A stretch of 64,000 nt of DNA from Mongoliitalea lutea (GTDB lineage Bacteria; Bacteroidota; Bacteroidia; Cytophagales; Cyclobacteriaceae). The position numbers were made by a program, and so were the translations under genes. The stretch lies in assembly GCF_014652135.1 (NCBI RefSeq), contig NZ_BMYF01000009.1, positions 98,914 to 162,913 on the forward strand, given 5' to 3'. This document shows, one piece after another, positions 42,565 to 51,720 of this stretch. A model generated the notes under the pieces. That model had not been told where the DNA came from, searched no databases, and saw only the letters and a list, made by a program, of their open reading frames with translations. Each line of letters begins with the position of its first letter. Position 1 is the stretch's first letter.

Positions 42565-43704
42565 TCAATTACTTAACAAAACATCACAAATCCTATCTAC
42601 CTCTTGTTCCGAAAGTTCATAAAACATAGGAAGCCTCAACAATACCTCTGTGTAGCGATCTGAATTGAGTAAGCCGGACACTGCAGGCTGTTGTGCTTGA
42701 TAATAAGTGCTTTTATGCAAACTTTGGTAATGAAAAACACTCAGGATTCCTTGTTCCTTTAATTTTGCAATCATTTGGGTTCTGGCTTCTGCTGTTTCGA
42801 ACAAGAGGTAAAACATATGTGCATTATTTTCAGCAAATGAAGGAATCACAGGCAAAGTAAATCGGTTATTTTTCACTTCACTTAGTCTAGCAAAATACTG
42901 ATTCCAAAGCTTTTTCCTTCTTTCCTGAATATTACCGATACTTTCTAATTGGGCATACAGAAAAGCTGCTATGATATCTGATGGCAAAAATGAGCTACCA
43001 AGATCAACCCATCCATACTTATCGACCTCTCCTCTGAAAAACTTACTTCGATTGGTTCCCTTTTCCCGTATTATTTCGGCACGTTCATTGAATCGAGCAT
43101 CATTGATTACCAACATCCCCCCCTCTCCTGAAATAATATTCTTAGTTTCATGAAAACTAAAAGCAGAAAGATGGCCTATACCCCCCAATGGCTTTCTACT
43201 TCCATCCGGAAAGGTGTAGTAACTATCAATGGCCTGCGCAGCGTCCTCAATTACAAACAAATCATATGTCTTTGCCAATTCCATAATTACAGACATATCA
43301 CAAGCAACACCTGCATAATGCACAGGAATGATGGCCTTTGTCCGAGAAGTAATTAGTGCTTCAATCTTTTTTTCATCCATTCCTGGATGGTCAGGGCGGC
43401 TATCACAAAAAATAATTTTGGCGCCTCTTAGAACAAAGGCATTAGCTGTAGAAACAAAGGTATATGAGGGCATAATCACTTCATCACCCGGCTGTATATC
43501 AATAAGTATTGCTGCCATTTCTAAGGCATCTGTACAGGAAGTTGTCAAAAGGCATTTTTGAAAACCAAATCGACTTTTAAAAAACTCATGACACTTGTGA
43601 GTAAACATTCCATCACCGGAGATTTTCCCTGACAATACAGACTCTTGTATATAGGAGGTTTCCTTGCCTGATAAATATGGTTTATTAAAAGGAGTGAAAT
43701 TCAT
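42565..43704 (-). CDS. wecE: WecE/RffA-like dTDP-4-amino-4,6-dideoxyhexose transaminase
   Basis: 379 residues, DegT/DnrJ family. PLP lysine Lys188 in SFHETKNIISGEGGM; SCTDALEMAAIL and GDEVIMPSYTFVSTANAF are nearly identical in form to WecE. It aminates a dTDP-4-keto-6-deoxyhexose to make the 4-amino sugar. The next gene on the strand, 4 bases beyond its ATG side at 43,709, is a WecD-like N-acyltransferase, so the pair would supply an acetamido sugar such as dTDP-Fuc4NAc to the surface polysaccharide. Confidence 0.9.
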   Translation of the reverse strand: MNFTPFNKPYLSGKETSYIQESVLSGKISGDGMFTHKCHEFFKSRFGFQKCLLTTSCTDALEMAAILIDIQPGDEVIMPSYTFVSTANAFVLRGAKIIFCDSRPDHPGMDEKKIEALITSRTKAIIPVHYAGVACDMSVIMELAKTYDLFVIEDAAQAIDSYYTFPDGSRKPLGGIGHLSAFSFHETKNIISGEGGMLVINDARFNERAEIIREKGTNRSKFFRGEVDKYGWVDLGSSFLPSDIIAAFLYAQLESIGNIQERRKKLWNQYFARLSEVKNNRFTLPVIPSFAENNAHMFYLLFETAEARTQMIAKLKEQGILSVFHYQSLHKSTYYQAQQPAVSGLLNSDRYTEVLLRLPMFYELSEQEVDRICDVLLSN

Positions 43705-43708
43705 TTGT

Positions 43709-44413
43709 TTAATTTTTCCAGCAGTGATAAATGTATTGATGCAAAGTTAATTGAAATCCCGCCTTTTCATAAAGACGGCAAGCCGATGTATTTGAAGCCT
43801 GTGTGACTACCCGAATTCCAATGGGCGTATTTTCTGACTTGGTAAAAAAATCAACGGCCTGCAATAGTTGAGAACCTATGCCCATCCCTCTGAATTGATG
43901 GTCGACAGCAACTAACCCAATTTCGTAAGCATCACTTTTGAACTTATAGGTAATAAAACCAACGATTTGCTCTTTGTGAAGGTACACCAATACTTCATCA
44001 GCAAAAACACGACCAATCGAGCGGTGCAACCACTGCTTGTACAATTCTCTGAATTTATCTTTTGGGAATTTTTTATCTATAAAAAACCTCGAATATACGC
44101 CGCTCTGAATAGCCAACTCCTCAAAATGCACATCTGGAATAAAATCAATCGGAACTGATTGAATACTGCTGTTTGGCCTAGAAGTAACTTGTTCTAGAGT
44201 CAATGTCTTCCCATAGGTTACTTTTTCATCCACCAGCTGAACACTATAATCCTTCATGAACGGATCTGGAAATTGAATTTTTTGATCTGCAAAAACATAT
44301 AGCAAATCATATGAACTGTTGATTTCAAGGGAATTAAACACACCTTTTCCGTGTACCAGCTGCCCCACTTTCAACGAAAGAAAATCACTGTCCCAGGCTA
44401 GATATTTAATCAT
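43709..44413 (-). CDS. wecD: WecD/RffC-like GNAT acyltransferase for the amino sugar
   Basis: 234 residues. The N-terminal KYLAWDSDFLSLKVGQL matches the opening of RffC-type proteins. The C-terminal GNAT fold has AVDHQFRGMGIGSQLLQA, the acetyl-CoA loop, and NTSACRLYEKAGFQL. It would N-acetylate the amino sugar made by the WecE-like transaminase. It overlaps the GtrB-like gene by 8 bases and is 4 bases from wecE, so all are one operon. Confidence 0.82.
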   Translation of the reverse strand: MIKYLAWDSDFLSLKVGQLVHGKGVFNSLEINSSYDLLYVFADQKIQFPDPFMKDYSVQLVDEKVTYGKTLTLEQVTSRPNSSIQSVPIDFIPDVHFEELAIQSGVYSRFFIDKKFPKDKFRELYKQWLHRSIGRVFADEVLVYLHKEQIVGFITYKFKSDAYEIGLVAVDHQFRGMGIGSQLLQAVDFFTKSENTPIGIRVVTQASNTSACRLYEKAGFQLTLHQYIYHCWKN

Positions 44414-45344
44414 TTAAATTGGTAGTTCTTCCGACAATATAAATAGGCCTTTGCTTGACTCCTTCAAATATTTTACCAATATAAAGACCAATCAATCCTA
44501 ATACAAAAAGGACCATTCCGCCGATAAACCAAATCGACACTAAAAGACTTGTGTATCCTGGCACCGTTATTTGATGCATCAGGTATCTGTAAATGACCAA
44601 TGCCCCGATAAAAAACGATATGAACGTCACAAAAAAACCAAATTTTACAATCATACGGATTGGTTTATCTGAATTTGCAAGTATAATATCTAAAGCAAGT
44701 CTAAATAATCTATTCCAGTTGTAGGAAGTGGAGCCACTAAACCGCTCAGAATGGGTTACTTCTAATTTTGCACTTTTAAATCCTGTCCACCTCACCATCG
44801 TGGGAAAGTAGCGGATAGGTTCGCGTAATTGCTGAACTGCCTGTATTACTCTTCTATGATAGATACCAAAATTCGCCACAGAGGGATCCTGTTTTTCTCC
44901 TGTAAGATAACTCAATGTTTGGTAAAAAATTTTTGAAGATGTTTTTTTCACCAAGCTATCTTGCCTTTCAATCCTTTGAGCAAGCACGACATCGAAGCCT
45001 TCCTTAGTTTTCTCATAGAGTGAATGGATTTCCTCAGGTCTATCCTGTAAATCGCAGTCCATTACTACTACCCATTCCCCTCTTGCATGATCCAACCCTG
45101 CTGTAATTGCATAGTGCTGACCAAAGTTGCGGCTCAGGCTGACACCCTTTATTTTGGAATTGATACTACTTTCATATACAATGGCTTCCCAGCTTTTATC
45201 AGGGCTACCGTCTTCTACCAAAATAATTTCGTAATCCGAGGTAATTGGCTCAATTGCTTCACATATTCTTTTTACAAGCTCGGAAACTATATTTTCAGCC
45301 TTGTAAACAGGACTGACAATGGATAAAAATGGGATTTTATTCAC
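44406..45344 (-). CDS. GtrB-like polyprenyl-phosphate glycosyltransferase (GT2)
   Basis: 312 residues. GT-A domain at about 1-230 with IVSPVYKAEN, ILVEDGSPDKSW and VVMDCDLQDRPEE (metal-binding DxD region), then two membrane helices near the C-terminus. This is the shape of GtrB/DPM1-type enzymes that put a sugar on undecaprenyl or dolichyl phosphate for later transfer on the periplasmic side. The acceptor and sugar are unknown. Confidence 0.88.
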   Translation of the reverse strand: MNKIPFLSIVSPVYKAENIVSELVKRICEAIEPITSDYEIILVEDGSPDKSWEAIVYESSINSKIKGVSLSRNFGQHYAITAGLDHARGEWVVVMDCDLQDRPEEIHSLYEKTKEGFDVVLAQRIERQDSLVKKTSSKIFYQTLSYLTGEKQDPSVANFGIYHRRVIQAVQQLREPIRYFPTMVRWTGFKSAKLEVTHSERFSGSTSYNWNRLFRLALDIILANSDKPIRMIVKFGFFVTFISFFIGALVIYRYLMHQITVPGYTSLLVSIWFIGGMVLFVLGLIGLYIGKIFEGVKQRPIYIVGRTTNLND

Positions 45345-45410
45345 TTCTTTCAGTTAAGAGTAATGGTTCACAAATTTATTTCAAATATAATAAATAAAAG
45401 AAATAGCCTA

Positions 45411-46562
45411 TTAGCTAGACTTTTTACTAGCAATGAAACTCTCATTTCCATTCAAAAGAAACTGAATTTTATTTTCGTTATTAGTCAAGCCTTCAAAAAA
45501 TAAATTTTTATTAAACTCTTGGTTTTTGGTCGTAGGCAAAAATTTTATCTTGCTAAAATCCAAAGGATAACAACCATTGATGGAATGATCTTTCACAAAG
45601 GAATTGGTAGAAATGAGGTCTTGACTGTAAACCACCTCCAAGCCACAAATCAAATATTCAAAAACCTTATTGGGCACATTATAGATATGATTAGGAATAT
45701 CTCCATTGTATAAAACCAATCCAACATCATAACTTGTTAAAATTTCTGGTAGCTGTTCATACCTAACAGGTTTCTTGACCCTAATAAATTCATATTGAGT
45801 TGTCAATCTATTTAAATAACTCAAGGTATTGTCAAACGCATAGGAAATATAAAAATCTATTTCATACTTCCCACTTTGTGAAATCACCCAGGTTAGGAGT
45901 TCTTGGACATACATAGAATCTAAATCTGTAGCCCCCACATGTACTAAGCTTATGACCTGTTTATCTTGAATAGCTCTTGATGTTTTTAATTGTTGAGCAA
46001 CTTCATACCAATGTTTCGGAGGTAAATTAGGGAAAACCTGCACACGGGACTCATTTAAAATCTTCCGATAGTCCTCTAAAAACAAACGCTTACGATCGAT
46101 ATTGGTATGAGAAACAGTTACATGATGACACTTCCATAGCTTTTTTTCCAACTTATGAAGCAGCCTGTTATACAATGAAGAGTTTCGGTATTGCTTTATA
46201 GATGTATATTCATGATAATGAATGTGAATTCGTGTGTTAATACCAAAAACCAAATTCAATAAGAAAACGGGAAGGATGGAGACGGTCTCATAGCAGATTA
46301 TGAGTGACGGTTTAAACCATAAAAGTTTAAAAAAAACATTTAATGCAAAATGAACATAATGCCAATACCTTCTAACACTAGTAGTGAAAAAGTCTTGACC
46401 AATTCTAAAAATTCTTGCATGGGCGGGAGAAAACCAAGGGTCTGAAGTTCCAGAGGTGAAAACCAAACATTCATGTTTATTCAAATGATCTAAATCAATG
46501 ACATCATTCATAACCGGTGGATATTTTTCCACTGGTGCATAGTGCACAATTCCAACTTTCAT
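45411..46562 (-). CDS. Putative glycosyltransferase (GT4-like), paralogue of 53,113-54,234
   Basis: 383 residues. Opens with VGIVHYAPVEKYPPVMNDVIDL and holds IHIHYHEYTS, and PNKVFEYLICGLEVVYSQ in the C-terminal Rossmann domain, where GT-B enzymes bind the sugar nucleotide. The whole layout (VIHYxPLEYYPPVTN, HYHEYES, PNKLFEYLACGLRVVFPD) recurs in the gene at 53.1 kb. Fold assignment as GT-B is by these features; the donor and acceptor are unknown. Confidence 0.75.
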   Translation of the reverse strand: MKVGIVHYAPVEKYPPVMNDVIDLDHLNKHECLVFTSGTSDPWFSPAHARIFRIGQDFFTTSVRRYWHYVHFALNVFFKLLWFKPSLIICYETVSILPVFLLNLVFGINTRIHIHYHEYTSIKQYRNSSLYNRLLHKLEKKLWKCHHVTVSHTNIDRKRLFLEDYRKILNESRVQVFPNLPPKHWYEVAQQLKTSRAIQDKQVISLVHVGATDLDSMYVQELLTWVISQSGKYEIDFYISYAFDNTLSYLNRLTTQYEFIRVKKPVRYEQLPEILTSYDVGLVLYNGDIPNHIYNVPNKVFEYLICGLEVVYSQDLISTNSFVKDHSINGCYPLDFSKIKFLPTTKNQEFNKNLFFEGLTNNENKIQFLLNGNESFIASKKSS

Positions 46563-46575
46563 TTTCTATTGTTCA

Positions 46576-48237
46576 TCAACGATTCCCCCACAAATATATG
46601 ACAGAAAACTGTCCATGGAAGGAATTCATATGATAACCTACAGGAAATAATTCAGTGGAAGTTGGTGCTAATTGCCATTGATAATTTCGTGCATGTATAT
46701 GCTGGAACCTTGATGATAGAATTAGATTTTTCCATTGATGGTCTATCAACAAGCCAACGGAATAATCTACCCAAGGTTGTCGTTCTGAGTTATCAAAAAA
46801 AGATCTATGAAATAAGGTTTGATTGTTTTCAAGTCGTTGAAAAATTAGACCTATTTTATTTAAGTTTTTAATCCTAGAAACTTCCAAGATTTGTACATTT
46901 GAACCAAGCCCAATTCCTGTCCCCAAGGCTCTTCCGTTATTGGAAAATCCTCGCGACACATTATGGGTATGCCAAGTAATCCCTCCTCTAGGACCGTATC
47001 TAATTATTCTATTGATGGATTCATGTTGCTGAACCATTTCTCCTCTTATTTGCAATTGAGCGTCAGAGGAAGCTAGTGATACCAATTTATTAAACCCCAT
47101 GAGGTATGCACGTGCATGCTCAGGATTAAGTGTCAATTCCCTCCAATTGAGTGGGTGATCTCTTCGGCCGTACTCCACATAAAACTCCATATTAAATTTA
47201 GGAACCAATAGCCGTAGAAAAGCAGTTACTTGTTGATCTCTACCATCCGAGTCAAATTCAACAGTCGTATTGTTTTCATCAAAAAACTGTTCTTTGGTCA
47301 CCCCTTCAAATACAGGAAACAGATCCCCAAAATTTATATTCATATTTTGGCGATAAATTTGTGCAGTTCTGGTCAAACCACCATAGAGTCCTGGGATCCA
47401 TTTTGGGTTGTAAGAGATTGTAATAGCATTTACATATTTCCAATCTCCAGTAAAGGGTGTGAAAAAGCGGTCATTTAACTCTTGATTTTGAAGCGGAGCA
47501 AGTCCTGAATCGTCAATTCTTCCTGATATTAATTGTCCTTCAAAATTTCCTAGAAATGTTTTTGCTGGCTTCCTTGTATTAATGGTCAGATACGGAAAGC
47601 TTTGTGCATTATTTGAAAAAGTCAATGAAGTAAACTGTCCTGGACCCCACCAAAGAGACATGGAAGAAACCCCCATCTCAAAAGCCCCATATCCTAAAGC
47701 AAACTTGGATTGCCCATAGTGAAACTTGCGCTGAGGCAAATCACCAAATCTCTCTGGATAGTCACCATAATTCCAAAGTATAAAACTTTGTGCATGAACG
47801 GCATTACCTAAATTATCCTGATACCCTTTAAATGAAAGGTTTTGGGCTGCATGAAACTCGGGGCTAACCTGCAGGCTGATAAACTTCCAACGGGCAAAAA
47901 AACCTGTTGTTGTGTATGACTGCCATCCAACATTTGGAATCATCCCATACTCTCCCCAACCATACGGCCTATTGGAATTGTACCTGACTGTATTTAAGAT
48001 GGGAAGAATTCTTACATCAAAACTCTTTCTGCTTATTCCACTGTCTAAACCTATCAAAGACCATCCGAAATCATTTGCAATAGGCCTTAAGTTAAAACTT
48101 GGAGCTTGAAAATTTGTATCAAGTAAGGAAAGCCTTCTTTGATGCTCTTCTAGTACTGGGTAGTTGGAATGAAGCACTTGTGCTTTTGCAAAAAAAGCAA
48201 TACAAAAGAAACAAATAACTAATAGTGTTCTCATCAA
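46576..48237 (-). CDS. Wzi-family capsule assembly outer membrane protein
   Basis: 553 residues. Signal peptide (MMRTLLVICFFCIAFFAKAQ), then beta-barrel-like alternating sequence with MGVSSMSLWWGPGQFTSLTFSNNAQSFPYLTI and NMEFYVEYGRRDHPLNW, matching Wzi-type proteins of Bacteroidota. Wzi helps anchor or arrange capsule on the outer membrane. It supports the view that this locus makes a capsule or exopolysaccharide. Its start overlaps the next GT2 gene by 4 bases. Confidence 0.82.
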   Translation of the reverse strand: MMRTLLVICFFCIAFFAKAQVLHSNYPVLEEHQRRLSLLDTNFQAPSFNLRPIANDFGWSLIGLDSGISRKSFDVRILPILNTVRYNSNRPYGWGEYGMIPNVGWQSYTTTGFFARWKFISLQVSPEFHAAQNLSFKGYQDNLGNAVHAQSFILWNYGDYPERFGDLPQRKFHYGQSKFALGYGAFEMGVSSMSLWWGPGQFTSLTFSNNAQSFPYLTINTRKPAKTFLGNFEGQLISGRIDDSGLAPLQNQELNDRFFTPFTGDWKYVNAITISYNPKWIPGLYGGLTRTAQIYRQNMNINFGDLFPVFEGVTKEQFFDENNTTVEFDSDGRDQQVTAFLRLLVPKFNMEFYVEYGRRDHPLNWRELTLNPEHARAYLMGFNKLVSLASSDAQLQIRGEMVQQHESINRIIRYGPRGGITWHTHNVSRGFSNNGRALGTGIGLGSNVQILEVSRIKNLNKIGLIFQRLENNQTLFHRSFFDNSERQPWVDYSVGLLIDHQWKNLILSSRFQHIHARNYQWQLAPTSTELFPVGYHMNSFHGQFSVIYLWGNR

Positions 48238-48989
48238 TGTAAAAAAGGTATATACTCCATAAACTTCCTAAAATAACGTGAATAAAGGCGAATATAATTA
48301 GTATTCAAACCATTTTCTCTACAAGCCCTGTAATCTTCTTTATTGATAATATATGTTGATTTAAATGAATTGGTGCTGACGCCACCAAGTCTCATTTTCA
48401 TCAAATCTAGCTTTAAGTACTTATAGTGTAGCTTATGCTTGTACAAAAATCTTACAAGTAACTCAAAATCAGCAGCTATTACATAATCAGTTTTATAAAA
48501 ACCATATTTTTCATAATTTTTTCTAAAGGTAAAAAAAGTAGGATGTGCAGGCATATATCCCCAAGAGAAAGCCCCTAAATTAAATCTCCTAGACGAATAA
48601 TATCTTACTGTTTTCTCTAAATTATCAGGCCTTACGAATCTAACATCTGCAAAAACACAATCAACTTGATCATCTTCAAAGCCTTCAACAATTTTTTTTA
48701 TGGCATCCGTTCTATGATAAAAGTCATCGGAATTAATAATACCTACGATATCTCCTGTCGCCAATTTTAACCCCTTATTCATAGCGTCGTACAAGCCTAA
48801 ATCAGGCTCTGAAATCCACATTGACACCACGTGTTCATTACTCTTAATAATATCCACAGTACCGTCTTTGGACGCACCGTCTATGATGATATATTCTATA
48901 TCCTTGTAGCACTGATTTACTACTGAATCAATGGTATCTTGAAGAGTTTTGGCTGAATTGTACGTGACGGTAATTATACTGACTTTCAA
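48234..48989 (-). CDS. Glycosyltransferase family 2
   Basis: 251 residues. SIITVTYNSAKTLQDTIDSV at the N-terminus, YIIIDGASKDGTVDII, GDIVGIINSDDFYH (DxD-type metal site), and ADFELLVRFL. Resembles WcaA/PGL-type transferases. Cytoplasmic, acts on a lipid-linked oligosaccharide. Overlaps the wzi-like gene by 4 bases. Confidence 0.92.
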   Translation of the reverse strand: MKVSIITVTYNSAKTLQDTIDSVVNQCYKDIEYIIIDGASKDGTVDIIKSNEHVVSMWISEPDLGLYDAMNKGLKLATGDIVGIINSDDFYHRTDAIKKIVEGFEDDQVDCVFADVRFVRPDNLEKTVRYYSSRRFNLGAFSWGYMPAHPTFFTFRKNYEKYGFYKTDYVIAADFELLVRFLYKHKLHYKYLKLDLMKMRLGGVSTNSFKSTYIINKEDYRACRENGLNTNYIRLYSRYFRKFMEYIPFLH

Positions 48990-48993
48990 AATA

Positions 48994-49545
48994 TTACTGA
49001 TTAAATACTCTTTCTCTTACTTTAACAGCTGGATTTCCTTGGTAAATGGAATAGCTCTCTAGGCTCTTTGTTGCTACTGACCCCACGGTAAGGATGGAAT
49101 GACTTTTGCACGTAACGCCTGGGCAGACTACACTTTTTGCCCCTATCCACACTCCTTTTTCAATAACTATAGACCCCAAAATTAAATCAAAAGATTCTGA
49201 TTTATAATTATGGTTTCCGGTAAGCAACATGGCACCTTGCGAGATACAAACGTTAGAATCCAGTTGAACTGCCGTGAGGTTATCTATCCAAACACCCTCC
49301 CCTATCCATACATCATCTCCTATAGTGAGATACCAAGGATACTTGATATTGACTCTTGGTTTTATCAGCACCCTTCTTCCAACTTTTGCTCCAAATAAGA
49401 TTAAAATCCAAACTTTAATTGGCGAATAAACGCTTATAGGATTTAAAAAAAACAAAATATTAACAAAAAACCAAACTGTCTTTTTGAATAAACCAGCAGG
49501 TTGGTACCATTTATTATCAAATTTATATAATAAAACTTCCTTCAT
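48994..49545 (-). CDS. WcaF-like hexapeptide-repeat O-acetyltransferase
   Basis: 183 residues with left-handed beta-helix repeats (IGDDVWIGEGVWIDNLTAVQLDSNVCISQGAMLLTGNH..., then VWIGAKSVVCPGVTCKSHSILTVGSVA). His in TGNHNYKS is the probable catalytic base. It is the type found in colanic-acid and capsule clusters that acetylates a sugar of the repeat unit. Overlaps the upstream transferase by 4 bases. Confidence 0.9.
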   Translation of the reverse strand: MKEVLLYKFDNKWYQPAGLFKKTVWFFVNILFFLNPISVYSPIKVWILILFGAKVGRRVLIKPRVNIKYPWYLTIGDDVWIGEGVWIDNLTAVQLDSNVCISQGAMLLTGNHNYKSESFDLILGSIVIEKGVWIGAKSVVCPGVTCKSHSILTVGSVATKSLESYSIYQGNPAVKVRERVFNQ

Positions 49546-50699
49546 CTTCGTTTTTCACTAGTAAACAATTTAGAATAATGAAAATCAAAGTTATTATTTT
49601 TTAAAAATTCATCTGCTGTTTGCTTTGCAAATTTCCTCCAGTCTTGATACTGTACTCGATCCATCACTGTAAATTCTTCTATTGCCCGTACAATTGGTCC
49701 AACTGAATCGATAGCCAAATCCAAACCCGACTTTTGATTTCTTAAATTTTTCCAGGGAGTTTTATCGGAAATTAATACTGGTGTACCTGCATTCAATGCT
49801 TCAAAAATAGAATGTCCAAAGTTTTCACCTTTCGATAGCATTACGAAAAGATGATAATTACCTAAAAGTTCATGTGTAGCGTCAGGCAAAACCTCTCCTC
49901 TGTAATGAACTGTAATATGCTCGGGCAAAATACGTATTAGACTTTTACATAAATCCCAGTAATTCGCATCTTTGATTGGCCCAAAAATATCCAATGAGAC
50001 TTGCATCTGATTGGGGATTTTCTCCAAAGCCTTTATTACCAAATCTAAATTTTTTATAGGTGAAATCAATGCTAGAAAAACCATTGTTAACTTATAAGGT
50101 TTTTTAGGGATTTCCAGAACTGCATCTTTTCCAAAACTTGGGATATTGGATGTTACATTAACCATCCTGTCTCCTATCCCAAATCGCAATACTCCTTTTT
50201 TCTCACTTAAATCAGTTGCATGCCAGGTTAATCCATCAAAAAGCCCTAATAATTTAAGTAATTTCAAATATACTTTCTTTTTCCAGGACTTAATTGCTAA
50301 TGCTCCTTCATTAAGCATTCCCCTTGGGGCTATAACCCAATGGGCATCTATTGAAGTACGCTTCCTAATTATTAAAGGAAACAAGCTAAATCGAGGCGTA
50401 AACAGTCCATTTATATATATAACATGTGGATTAATTTCTTGAAGGATTGACTTTATCACTCCATATGATTGATGATTTCTTTCTGCGTAAAACACACGTA
50501 CATTAGGAATCCATTGAACCCAGATATTTGGTTGTACTGCCAACGGTTTTGGTTCTCCAAGATCTTGATTGGATGTAAAAACATACACATCATATGAGCG
50601 ACTTAAAAATTGAGCTAAATTCCCTAATGACCTGGTAATCCCACCGCTCCTAAAGGCAGGTGGAAAAAATTCATAGAAAATAAAAATTTTTTCACGCAT
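49542..50699 (-). CDS. Glycosyltransferase family 4
   Basis: 385 residues, GT-B fold. N-terminal FYEFFPPAFRSGGITRSLGNLAQFLS and C-terminal LFVMLSKGENFGHSIFEALNAGTPVLISDKTPW, the E(x7)E sugar-nucleotide motif region. Cytoplasmic transferase in the polysaccharide operon; specificity unknown. Confidence 0.9.
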   Translation of the reverse strand: MREKIFIFYEFFPPAFRSGGITRSLGNLAQFLSRSYDVYVFTSNQDLGEPKPLAVQPNIWVQWIPNVRVFYAERNHQSYGVIKSILQEINPHVIYINGLFTPRFSLFPLIIRKRTSIDAHWVIAPRGMLNEGALAIKSWKKKVYLKLLKLLGLFDGLTWHATDLSEKKGVLRFGIGDRMVNVTSNIPSFGKDAVLEIPKKPYKLTMVFLALISPIKNLDLVIKALEKIPNQMQVSLDIFGPIKDANYWDLCKSLIRILPEHITVHYRGEVLPDATHELLGNYHLFVMLSKGENFGHSIFEALNAGTPVLISDKTPWKNLRNQKSGLDLAIDSVGPIVRAIEEFTVMDRVQYQDWRKFAKQTADEFLKNNNFDFHYSKLFTSEKRR

Positions 50700-50712
50700 C
50701 TTTTGGTCAAAA

Positions 50713-51705
50713 TTAAGAAGTCAAACTTAAATAAAGTTCTTGGTATTTTTGAGCAATGAATTTCGGATCAAACCTTTTTACATTTTTAAATCCTTCAGTA
50801 ACTAACTTAGCTCTAAACTCTCCATCTGCAATTATTTTTGTTATTGCTTGCCTTATTTCTAAATAACTATAAGGATTTACTAAAAATGCAGCATTCCCTG
50901 CGACTTCAGCCATGGCACCCAAATCAGACGTAATCACTGGTTTACCCATTGCCTGAGCCTCAATAATTGGCATACCAAAGCCCTCATAAAGGGAAGGAAA
51001 ACAAAGTAAATCACATGTCTCATAAACATTAAAAATTTCTTCCCAAGACAAATAATACTTATTGACATATGAAACTGAGGAATTCTCTAGAAGTTGGATT
51101 TGTTCAATAGAAAGTTTTCCAATGATCAGTAATGTGGCAGAAATCCCTTCCATTGCTTGTACTATCCTTTCAAGATTTTTATTTTTCTTAGTTCCTAAAG
51201 CAAGTATAATAGGAAGACCTTCATCAAACGGTTTGGAAGATTTCACCTGAAATCTAGGATTTACTGGATTATGAATTACCCTAACCTTACTTTCTACTTC
51301 TGGTAATAACTGAATAAGCTCATTTTTAGTAAACTCTGAAATTACAGTAATTCTTTTAGCCAATAGAGCAGGTAGTTTGAACCAAAAAAAATTGATTACT
51401 ATTTTTTTCAGAAAATTCCCTGATGTGGCAGATTGGATATCGTGTATTGTTAAAATGGTACACTTGCCTAGGATAAGTGAGATGTAATTCACATGTCCTG
51501 TAATGTGATTAATCTGTCCTTTTAAGGATTTGCAATATGCCAAATTTGATATTAATGAAAATAAATTTGCACCTTCCTTGGGTAAATAAAGTTTATTTGC
51601 AATAATTCCTGTTCCAAACGAATTGATAATTGTTTCAAATACCCCTTCAATACTATTAAACTCTTTGGATTTAGACCTAAAAATAAAATTTACCTTTAAA
51701 CTCAT
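50713..51705 (-). CDS. Glycosyltransferase family 4
   Basis: 330 residues. GT-B with LCFPSLYEGFGMPIIEAQAMGKPVITSDLGAMAEVAGNAAFLVNPYS near the C-terminus, the standard nucleotide-sugar pocket. The N-terminal domain (FIFRSKSKEFNSIEGVFETII) is diverged. Follows the Wzy-like gene by 15 bases. Confidence 0.9.
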   Translation of the reverse strand: MSLKVNFIFRSKSKEFNSIEGVFETIINSFGTGIIANKLYLPKEGANLFSLISNLAYCKSLKGQINHITGHVNYISLILGKCTILTIHDIQSATSGNFLKKIVINFFWFKLPALLAKRITVISEFTKNELIQLLPEVESKVRVIHNPVNPRFQVKSSKPFDEGLPIILALGTKKNKNLERIVQAMEGISATLLIIGKLSIEQIQLLENSSVSYVNKYYLSWEEIFNVYETCDLLCFPSLYEGFGMPIIEAQAMGKPVITSDLGAMAEVAGNAAFLVNPYSYLEIRQAITKIIADGEFRAKLVTEGFKNVKRFDPKFIAQKYQELYLSLTS

Positions 51706-51720
51706 TACGAATGAATAGGG

